The notes under the pieces were generated by a model, which did not search any database, was not told the origin of the DNA, and worked only from the letters and a program-made list of their open reading frames with translations. This document shows positions 1 through 5,415 of a DNA stretch of 5,415 bases, in pieces (within the stretch, counting starts at the first letter, position 1; each line of letters begins with the position of its first letter). The stretch lies in contig JAJZMN010000211.1 in assembly GCA_021850345.1 (NCBI GenBank), positions 1-5,415 of the forward strand, written 5' to 3'. The translations under genes and the position numbers were made by a program. Source of the stretch: Actinomycetes bacterium (lineage in GTDB: Bacteria; Actinomycetota; Acidimicrobiia; Acidimicrobiales; RAAP-2).

Positions 1-1320
1 GGGCTCTACCCAGCTCGCCGACGCCGCATCGGCCGGCGGCACCGCCGTCGTGAAAGGGGGCCGGGCACGACGGAGGGGCCGTAGGTGCGAGAGGAGCTCC
101 CCGACCGCCTGTTCGCTGAAGCCGGTGCCGACCTTCCCGGCGTACACGAGCCCGCCGGGCCCGGGGATGCCGACCAGGAGCGCGCCGAACCCGGCACGCG
201 AGCCCTTGGGCGCGCTGAAGCCGCCGATCACCACGCTCTGGGTGCGCGACAGCTTCACCTTCACCCAGTCCGCACTGCGCTGCCCGGGACGGTAGGGACT
301 GTCGGCCCGCTTGGCCACCACGCCCTCCAGGCCGGCGTCTTCTGCGGCCCTGAGCAGGTCGGCACCCGGACCGCCGTGCGACGGCGGAGCCGCCCAGTGC
401 TCGCCGTTGAGCCCGAGGCTGTCGAGGAGCCGCCGGCGCTCGACGTAGGGCAGGGAGACGGTCGAGACGCCGTCGAGGTGAAGCAGGTCGAAGACCATGT
501 AGGTGACCGGCACCGCGGCGGCGAGCCGGCGGGCACGCGAAGGGTCGTCCACGAGCATGCGGGGCTGGAGCGCCTCGAAGCTGGGCCTGCCGTGCGCGTC
601 GAGCGCGATCACCTCGCCGTCGAGCACGACCTGGTGCGAGCCGAGCGACTCGCCGAGCTTGCGCAGCTCGGGATAGGCGGCGGTCCGGTCGTGCTCGCCG
701 CGCGACGAGAGCCGGACGCTGCCGCCCTCCACATACGCGATCGTCCGCACGCCGTCCCACTTGAACTCGTACCGCCAGTCCGTGCCCCGCTCAGCTGGCA
801 AGACACCTGCGACGGCGAGCATCGGCCTGAGGACTCCCGGTAGCGGCTCCCAGCCGTCCGGAGGCGGGTCCTCGCGGTGGATCATCCAGTCGTCGCCGGG
901 CGTCTTGAAGAGCACGAAGCGCCCGTCCACCCGGGACCCGTGCAGGTGGAACTTCACCTCCCGATCGGTCCACTTGGTGGCCTCGTAGCTGCCCTTGTCC
1001 CAGATCGTGACCTCGCCGGCGCCGTACTCCCCCTTGGGGATCGTCCCCTCGAAGGAGCCGTACTCGAGCGGATGGTCCTCGACGTGCACCGCGAGGTGGT
1101 TCGTCGTCTTGTCGGCCGGGAGGCCCTTGGGCACGGCCCACGACACGTAGACCCCGTCACGCTCGAGGCGGAGGTCCCAGTGGAGCCGTCGGGCGTGGTG
1201 CTCTTGGATCACGAACGTCGGCGCACCTTTGCGGCGATGGCGCACGGCCGGGCCGGTGGGCGGCACCGGCTCGGGGGTGCGCGCGGGGTCGCGCTTCGCG
1301 CGGTAGGAGTCGAGCGGCGT
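1..1320 (-). CDS. ligD: ATP-dependent DNA ligase, LigD type (3'-phosphoesterase + ligase domains), C-terminus cut by window edge
   Basis: This is the sealing enzyme of bacterial NHEJ: a PE domain that removes 3'-phosphate or 3'-ribonucleotide blocks, then an ATP-dependent ligase domain. I translated it by hand because the frame is open to the left edge. PE domain (about 1320-840): YRAKRD and RTPEP (1305-1267), FVIQEHHARRLHWDLRLE (1215-1162), SWAVPKG, EDHPLEYGSFEG; these match the catalytic Arg/Asp/Glu, Gln-x-His, His-x-Asp-x-Arg and His/Tyr of Pseudomonas LigD-PE. Ligase domain (about 830-1): motif I EFKWDGVR with the nucleotidyl-accepting Lys at 762-760, LDGEVIAL, EGVVAKR, DWVKVKLS, then the OB fold ending at WVEP; roughly 40 residues to the usual family end are missing. 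No polymerase domain precedes PE; one could follow outside the window. The start is uncertain: homology and GC3 bias begin at ACG 1320-1318, and the first canonical start is GTG 1266-1264, inside the PE domain. It probably forms an operon with the gene ending at 1330 and is divergent from Ku. Confidence 0.93.
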
Positions 1321-1329
1321 CCGACCAGG

Positions 1330-1773
1330 CTATGCGAGGCGGGCGGCCGCGGCCGACGCCACATCGTCGGGCGCGGCGGCGCACACGCGTGCCGCCCGGG
1401 ACAGAAGGTCCCGGAGGTAGTCGGCGAGCGAGAGCACGGCCGCCTTCGGGTCGCCGGCCACCAACGGGACCGGCTCGCTCCCCGCGTCGAGGCCGGAAAC
1501 GGCGAGCACGGCACGCCGGAGCGACTGCATCGCCGAGATCAGCCCCTCCGTGCCGGCGTCATGGCGCTGCATGCACACGGACAGCGCGAGCGGGAGGGTC
1601 AGCGGAGATGCCGCCAGCACCTCGTCAGTCGCACCTGCGAGCACCGCCGCGACCTCCGCCACGACGAGGCTCTCGGGGGCCCCATCCTCCTCGGCCTCCG
1701 ACGCGGCGGCACCTCCCGGAACCAGGGTGAGGTGGCACCGCTCGCTCGTTCGCACGTTCCCTCGCACACCCAC
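1330..1773 (-). CDS. hypothetical protein, 147 aa, upstream of and probably coupled to the NHEJ ligase
   Basis: I do not recognise this family. The frame is convincingly coding: third codon positions are overwhelmingly G or C and the product is a plausible soluble, Ala/Leu/Val-rich, mostly helical protein. It begins with a short basic stretch (residues 1-12), then an acidic low-complexity piece (SEAEEDG near residue 25-31), then likely amphipathic helices at about 35-50, 58-70, 77-93 and 108-135. There are Cys at 13, 67 and 131, but no CxxC motif, signal peptide or membrane segment. The start used is GTG at 1773-1771; GTG codons at residues 3 and 7 are alternatives, and the ribosome site ahead of it is weak. 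Its TAG stop (1332-1330) lies 9 nt before the ligase coding segment and in the same frame, so translational coupling is likely. Lying between Ku and the ligase suggests, but does not prove, an accessory role in end joining. A weak resemblance to a PGG-type loop of cyclodeaminases was considered and not supported. Confidence 0.7.
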   Translation of the reverse strand: MGVRGNVRTSERCHLTLVPGGAAASEAEEDGAPESLVVAEVAAVLAGATDEVLAASPLTLPLALSVCMQRHDAGTEGLISAMQSLRRAVLAVSGLDAGSEPVPLVAGDPKAAVLSLADYLRDLLSRAARVCAAAPDDVASAAAARLA

Positions 1774-1870
1774 AGCATCCCAACCGGGTGTGACGCGGTG
1801 GTGGATGGGGGCAGGCCGGAGAGGACGGGCGCCAGCCGGGCGGCCTCCCTTTTTCCCCAGGTGACCCGAG

Positions 1871-1884
1871 CCCCTGGTCAGGGG
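1871..1884. promoter_or_regulatory. inverted repeat CCCCTG-GT-CAGGGG, possible operator
   Basis: Two 6-bp arms that are perfect reverse complements are separated by 2 bp. The site lies 49 bp upstream of the Ku start and 98 bp upstream of the start of the opposing gene, next to the AT-rich promoter-like stretch. A dyad of this form would suit a dimeric repressor or activator acting on both operons. The palindrome is seen directly; the regulatory role is inferred. Confidence 0.35.
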
Positions 1885-1917
1885 TATCGAATTCCTGGTT
1901 CAATTGTCGGATCGGAC

Positions 1918-1928
1918 GAGGAAAGGGG
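1918..1928 (+). promoter_or_regulatory. ribosome binding site of Ku
   Basis: GAGGAAAGGGG lies 4 nt before the ATG at 1933, with its GAGG/AGGA core 10 to 11 nt away. It fixes the Ku start at 1933 rather than at any of the many in-frame codons upstream. The same frame is open back to 877, where it only reads antisense through the ligase and the 147-aa gene. Confidence 0.7.
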
Positions 1929-1932
1929 CGGC

Positions 1933-2910
1933 ATGGCCAGAGCCGTCTGGACCGGGTCGCTCAGCTTCGGCCTGGTGAACGTGCCCGTGGCGCTCTTCAC
2001 CGCCACGGAGGAGAGGTCCATCCACTTCAACCAGTTCCAGGCCGGAACCTCCGACCGGATCCGCAACAAGCGTGTCAACGAACGCACCGGCGAAGAGGTC
2101 GCCTACCAGGACATCGCCAAGGGGTACGACCTTGGCGGCGGCGAGTACGTCCTGCTGAGCGCCGACGAGATCGCTTCGGTCGCCCCCGGGCGCTCCAAGA
2201 CCATCGATGTCTCCGCCTTCGTGGATCTCGCGGAGATCGACCCCGTCTACTTCGACCGGACCTACTACCTCGCCCCTCCGGCCAAGGGTGGCGGCAAGGG
2301 CGCGGAACGTGCGTACGCGTTGCTCCGGGAGGCGATGCTGGCGTCCAACAAGGTCGCCCTGGCCACCTTCGTGCTGCGCGAGAAGCAGTACCTCGTGGCC
2401 ATCCGGCCACGGGCCGACGCCCTCGTCGTCGAGACGCTGCTCTACGCGGACGAGGTGCGGAACCCCCTCGAGGAGATCGACACGCTCCCGGTCGAGGGTG
2501 AGTGGTCGCCCCAGGAGCTCGAGATGGCGACCATGCTCATCGACTCGATGACCACGGAGTGGGAGCCCGAGCGGTACCACGACACCTACCGGGAGCGGCT
2601 CGAGGAGCTGATCGAGCGCAAGCGTGCCGGTGCGGTGGTGGCCCTCGAGCCCCCCGCGCCCGAGGGCGCGCCCGTCGTCGACCTGCTCCAGGCGCTCGAG
2701 GCGAGCCTGCGCGCCACGCGGGGCGGCTCTGGTTCTTCGTCCCCGTCCGGCTCGTCGGAGTCGCCGGGCTCTCCTGACGCCTCGCGGTCACCCAGGCGTG
2801 CGTCCGCCGCGAAGAAGTCAGGGAAGGCCTCTTCGCGCGCGAAGAAGGCCCCGCCGAAGAAGGCGCCCGCCAAGCGTGCCACGGCCGCCTCGCGCCGCAA
2901 AGCTTCTTAG
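1933..2910 (+). CDS. ku: Ku protein, non-homologous end joining
   Basis: Bacterial Ku is a homodimeric ring that threads onto double-strand DNA ends, protects them and recruits the LigD-type ligase encoded divergently nearby. The 325-residue product starts MARAVWTGSLSFGLVNVPV, the hallmark Ku N-terminus, followed by IHFNQF (30-35), RIRNKRVNERTGEEV (42-56), KGYDLGGGEYV (63-73), EIDPVYFDRTYYLAP (101-115), ERAYALLREAM (125-135) and KQYLVAIRPR (151-160). The β-barrel core and helical arm end near residue 260 (DLLQALEASLR). Beyond it comes a Ser/Gly/Pro linker (264-287) and a Lys/Arg/Ala tail (288-325, with KKAPPKKAPAKR). Such basic extensions occur in mycobacterial and other actinobacterial Ku and are known to add DNA contacts; shorter Ku proteins lack them. 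The ATG start is supported by a strong ribosome site and the exact family N-terminus. The gene is convergent with the sigma factor gene downstream. Confidence 0.98.
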   Translation: MARAVWTGSLSFGLVNVPVALFTATEERSIHFNQFQAGTSDRIRNKRVNERTGEEVAYQDIAKGYDLGGGEYVLLSADEIASVAPGRSKTIDVSAFVDLAEIDPVYFDRTYYLAPPAKGGGKGAERAYALLREAMLASNKVALATFVLREKQYLVAIRPRADALVVETLLYADEVRNPLEEIDTLPVEGEWSPQELEMATMLIDSMTTEWEPERYHDTYRERLEELIERKRAGAVVALEPPAPEGAPVVDLLQALEASLRATRGGSGSSSPSGSSESPGSPDASRSPRRASAAKKSGKASSRAKKAPPKKAPAKRATAASRRKAS

Positions 2911-3068
2911 GGCAGGCCTCGTTCCTCGTACTGCGCGGTCGGGGCCGCCTGGCTGTCGAGGCCGCCGGGGTCGTCGCAACTGTCGGCGCCGGGGTCGTCG
3001 CAACTGTCGGCGCCGAGGTCGCGTCGCTCGTCCAGCCCGAGACCTCGAGCGGGTCACCCGCCCGCGGC
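2911..3068. other. convergent spacer between Ku and the sigma factor gene
   Basis: These 158 bp separate the two stop codons. They contain the 24-bp tandem repeat and a 7-bp inverted repeat, GGCCTCG (about 2915-2921) with CGAGGCC (about 2958-2964), that could fold into a long-looped hairpin. There is no T-run, so I do not call an intrinsic terminator. I see no credible small gene here. Confidence 0.5.
2965..3012. repeat. 24-bp perfect tandem duplication
   Basis: The unit CCGGGGTCGTCGCAACTGTC plus GGCG occurs twice without a mismatch (2965-2988 and 2989-3012). A degraded partial copy precedes it (CTGTCGAGGCCG at about 2953) and another follows (CCGAGGTCG from 3013). Because the unit contains CGGCGCC across its junction, the array can form a stem of 2984-2990 with 3009-3015 around an 18-nt loop. 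It sits downstream of both convergent genes and outside any supported coding sequence. Confidence 0.9.
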
Positions 3069-4049
3069 TCAGCTGTCGAGATGGAGCGGCAGACCCAAGG
3101 AGGGGAAGAGCCGCTCGGGATCCAAGAACGCCAGGAAGAACGCCATCTCTGCGATCTTGCCGCCCGAGATCTCGAGCACCTGGAGCGCCCAGGGCATGTA
3201 CCCGCCGTCCGGGTCGAGCCGGTACTGGCCGAACGCGGGGCAGCCGTTGGCGGAAGTGGCGACGAGGCGCGAACCCCGGCAATGACTGGGCTGGGGCTGC
3301 ACCATCCACGCCGCGATGTTCCGCGCCCCTTGCAGCCACAGCTCGAAAGGCGGCATCGACTGGACTGCGTCGTCGTGGAGCAGGGTGACGAGCGCGTCGA
3401 GGTCGTATCGCTCGAACGCGTCGACATAGCGCGCGAGGAGCTCGGAGTCGACGTCGTCGAGCGGTCCTGACGACCGCGGTCCGGGGGCCGCGGCAAGCGT
3501 GGCTCTCGCCCGCTGGAGCGCGCTGTTGATGGCGGCCACGGTCGTGCCGAGCAGGTCCGCAACCTCGGCAGCCGACCAGCGCAACACCTCGCAGAGAATG
3601 AGCGCCGCGCGTTGTCGCGGGGGGAGGTACTGCAGCGCGGTGACAAAGGCCAGCCGGATCGACTCGCGGTAGGTCGCGAGCTCCGCAGGGTCCTCGAAGT
3701 CGCCCCCCACGCTGCCGTCGGCGATCGGCGTGACCCACGTCGCCTCGGGGAGCGGCTCCCGAAGCAGGGTCTCGTCCGGCGGGGACGAGGGTCCGAGCTC
3801 CATCGGCCGGGCGCGTCGCTGGACCTGCCTCCCCATGTCGATGCAGACGTTCGTGGCGATCCGGTAGAGCCACGACCGGACGCTCGACCGGCCCTCGAAA
3901 TCCGTTGCGTGGCGCCACGCCCGGACGAGCGTCTCTTGCACCGCGTCCTCGGCCTCGAACCCCGAGCCGAGCATTCGGTAGCAGTAACCGGTGAGCTCCC
4001 GGCGGTAGGGCTCGAGGTCGACGTCGGCTTGCAGCGCGCTGATCGTCAC
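3069..4049 (-). CDS. ECF RNA polymerase sigma factor with C-terminal SnoaL-like domain (SigG/TIGR02960-like)
   Basis: This is an alternative sigma factor of the extracytoplasmic-function type, 326 residues from the chosen GTG. Region 2 spans about 11-80, with YCYRMLG (22-28), [15 protein letters not shown] (32-46) and [14 protein letters not shown] (59-72) for core RNA polymerase and -10 recognition. A long linker (81-127) follows. Region 4 spans about 128-185, with [19 protein letters not shown] and the helix-turn-helix [20 protein letters not shown] (161-180). The last third (200-310) resembles the SnoaL/NTF2-like fold; in large ECFs such tails can modulate sigma activity in place of a separate anti-sigma factor, and none is encoded next to it here. 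Length and order match SigG-like factors, and the group name rests on recalled motifs. The start at 4049 fits the usual short N-terminus and a promoter element 7 nt upstream; an in-frame ATG at 4148 would add 33 unsupported residues. Confidence 0.94.
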   Translation of the reverse strand: MTISALQADVDLEPYRRELTGYCYRMLGSGFEAEDAVQETLVRAWRHATDFEGRSSVRSWLYRIATNVCIDMGRQVQRRARPMELGPSSPPDETLLREPLPEATWVTPIADGSVGGDFEDPAELATYRESIRLAFVTALQYLPPRQRAALILCEVLRWSAAEVADLLGTTVAAINSALQRARATLAAAPGPRSSGPLDDVDSELLARYVDAFERYDLDALVTLLHDDAVQSMPPFELWLQGARNIAAWMVQPQPSHCRGSRLVATSANGCPAFGQYRLDPDGGYMPWALQVLEISGGKIAEMAFFLAFLDPERLFPSLGLPLHLDS

Positions 4050-4195
4050 CGGCGAGACACTACAGAGTGGCCCGTCGCGATGACGGCTGCGGAGAGCACC
4101 AACTCCCGTCCGATCCGCCGGTCCGCCTCGTGGGATGCCCGAAGTCATCGCGGCGGGGATCGATGAGCTGGACGGAACCGCACCGTCAGAGGTGC
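4050..4195. promoter_or_regulatory. divergent region between sigma factor and DUF1905 genes, with a 9-bp inverted repeat
   Basis: The region separates two head-to-head genes. CGCGATGAC (4076-4084) and GTCATCGCG (4144-4152) are perfect reverse complements 59 bp apart and could be paired half-sites for a looping or dimeric regulator, or chance in GC-rich DNA. Apart from the -10 candidate near 4060 no promoter is evident. Confidence 0.3.
4057..4062 (-). promoter_or_regulatory. putative -10 element of a leaderless sigma factor mRNA
   Basis: On the minus strand TAGTGT, matching the actinobacterial TANNNT -10 consensus, is followed by exactly 7 nt and then the GTG at 4049. This is the spacing at which transcription would start at the first base of the start codon. 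There is no good Shine-Dalgarno ahead of this GTG, which agrees with leaderless translation. No clear -35 was seen. Confidence 0.4.
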
Positions 4196-4457
4196 ATGCT
4201 CGACAAGACCTTCTCGGCAGTGCTCGTCGAGAGCCCGTCGAAGGGCGGGTGGACCTACGTGGTCATGCCGGGGTGCGCCGACTTCTTCGAGACGCGCGGC
4301 CTCGTGAAAGTCCGAGGCACGATCGACGGCTGCCCCTTCAAGAGCGCCTTCATGGCGCTCGGCGATGGCAACCACATGCTCCCGGTGCGTGCCGACCTGC
4401 GCGCGGCAATCGGGAAGAGGGCCGGCGACACGGTCACGATCCGGTTGACCGAGCGGC

Positions 4458-4465
<8 letters not shown>
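4196..4465 (+). CDS. DUF1905 domain protein, 89 aa
   Basis: This is a small single-domain protein of the DUF1905 (PF08922) family, which is common in Actinobacteria and of unknown biochemical function. The family signature is seen in order: TFSAVLVE (residues 5-12), [11 protein letters not shown] (16-26), [20 protein letters not shown] (37-56), [11 protein letters not shown] (57-67) and GDTVTIRL near the C-terminus. The size is usual for a stand-alone copy; other members are fused to a YdeI/OmpD-associated domain, absent here. The ATG at 4196 leaves the normal short lead-in before the domain, with AGAGG only 3 nt upstream. An in-frame ATG at 4163, preceded by GGGGA, would add 11 residues and is a real alternative. 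The gene is divergent from the sigma factor and its last 8 bp overlap the end of the HAD gene on the other strand. Confidence 0.88.
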
Positions 4466-5204
<739 letters not shown>

Positions 5205-5212
5205 CGACCCAG

Positions 5213-5219
5213 CCTCCCC
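5213..5219 (-). promoter_or_regulatory. ribosome binding site of the HAD hydrolase
   Basis: On the minus strand GGGGAGG ends 8 nt before the ATG at 5204. It decides the start in a frame that is otherwise open for another 70 codons. Confidence 0.75.
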
Positions 5220-5317
5220 GACGCGGGGCGGAACCGCAACGCGGACTTCCCGATGCGGGCGGCACGGCAGCACGCGGTCACCAGCGCACTCGATGACTTC
5301 CACCTCGCCGTCGATCA

Positions 5318-5331
5318 CCGTGACGTCACGG
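5318..5331. promoter_or_regulatory. perfect 14-bp palindrome CCGTGACGTCACGG, possible operator
   Basis: Every base pairs in the dyad, centred on TGACGTCA, 114 bp upstream of the HAD start. It is a plausible binding site for a dimeric regulator. The palindrome is seen directly; its function is inferred. Confidence 0.35.
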
Positions 5332-5415
5332 GTCCCGCCGAGACCCAACCGAGCTCTCCGAGTCACGGCGAGGTTCCTTCCGGTCGGGCTCGACGGCGGC
5401 GTCGCGACGAGCACC

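Larger units (their letters stand above)
1774..1932. promoter_or_regulatory. divergent intergenic region between Ku and the 147-aa gene/ligase operon
   Basis: These 159 bp separate two head-to-head transcription units and must hold both promoters. The stretch about 1885-1911 (TATCGAATTCCTGG and TTCAATTG) is clearly AT-richer than its surroundings, as expected of a core promoter, but no convincing -35/-10 pair with proper spacing could be assigned on either strand. A 14-bp inverted repeat lies just upstream of the AT-rich part on the Ku side. Confidence 0.5.
5205..5415. other. unassigned right-hand region, no confident gene
   Basis: The minus strand is open in the HAD frame all the way to a GTG at 5414, and one plus-strand frame is open as well, with an ATG at 5253 that lacks a ribosome site. 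GC at the would-be third positions is about 80 percent on either reading, lower than in the clear genes here. I see no recognised domain, although the minus reading has a strand-like run (DVTVIDGEVEVIEC). It is most simply the leader of the HAD gene; a longer HAD start or a small upstream gene remains possible. Confidence 0.4.

Noticed and set aside
85..843. Plus-strand open frame of 252 codons
   Set aside because: Antisense to the ligase domain, whose catalytic motifs are intact on the minus strand; the translation has no recognisable family features.
877..1932. In-frame upstream extension of Ku (would make a 677-residue protein)
   Set aside because: It reads antisense through the ligase and the 147-aa gene, and Ku homology and a strong ribosome site both place the start at 1933.
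1900..2580. Minus-strand open frame of 226 codons
   Set aside because: Mirror of the Ku coding sequence, a common artefact of high GC3 genes.
2984..3015. Stem from the tandem repeat as an intrinsic terminator
   Set aside because: The loop is 18 nt and no T-run follows on either strand; the pairing is a by-product of a repeat containing GGCGCC.
2537..3918. Long minus-strand open frames covering the Ku tail, the spacer and the sigma factor
   Set aside because: Arg/Pro/Ser-rich out-of-frame shadows; the true sigma frame carries the region 2 and region 4 motifs and stops at 3069.
4050..4148. N-terminal extension of the sigma factor to the ATG at 4148
   Set aside because: The extra 33 residues are not family-like, and a -10 element with leaderless spacing supports the start at 4049.
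3612..4166. Plus-strand open frame of 184 codons
   Set aside because: Antisense to sigma factor region 2 and its linker; no coherent protein features.
5253..5415. Possible plus-strand gene starting at ATG 5253 and leaving the window
   Set aside because: No ribosome site, no recognised domain and an Arg-rich low-complexity end.

Overview
The window is very GC-rich and its coding frames have almost only G or C at third codon positions. Gene content (bacterial Ku, a PE-ligase DNA end-joining enzyme, a large ECF sigma factor with a SnoaL-like tail) points to a high-GC member of the Actinomycetota. The class cannot be resolved from sequence alone.

Layout. At 1-1320 (minus) lies an ATP-dependent DNA ligase of the LigD kind, with a 3'-phosphoesterase domain followed by the ligase domain. 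It runs off the left edge and so lacks its C-terminus. At 1330-1773 (minus) is a 147-residue protein of unknown function that ends 9 nt before the ligase, in the same reading frame, and is probably co-transcribed with it. A divergent intergenic region (1774-1932) holds a 14-bp near-perfect inverted repeat. Ku follows at 1933-2910 (plus). A short convergent spacer (2911-3068) carries a 24-bp tandem duplication. At 3069-4049 (minus) is an ECF sigma factor with a fused SnoaL-like domain and a likely leaderless start. At 4196-4465 (plus) is a small DUF1905 protein, and at 4458-5204 (minus) a HAD-superfamily phosphatase whose stop overlaps that of the DUF1905 gene. The right-hand 211 bp hold no confident gene but contain a perfect 14-bp palindrome.

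How the genes fit together. Ku and the PE-ligase form a two-component bacterial non-homologous end-joining (NHEJ) locus arranged as a divergent pair. Ku binds double-strand ends and recruits the ligase, whose PE domain trims damaged 3' ends before sealing. No polymerase/primase domain is visible: it is absent from the N-terminus, but a C-terminal one beyond the window cannot be excluded. The 147-residue gene sits between the two partners and is the least explained part of the window. The sigma factor, DUF1905 and HAD genes have no evident link to NHEJ.

The point most worth checking is the ligase start. Homology, including residues known to matter in the PE domain, and perfect GC3 begin exactly at an ACG codon 9 nt after the upstream stop, and no ATG, GTG or TTG is available there. 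I see no clearly new molecular system. The candidates are the coupled unknown gene and several possible operator-like sites.
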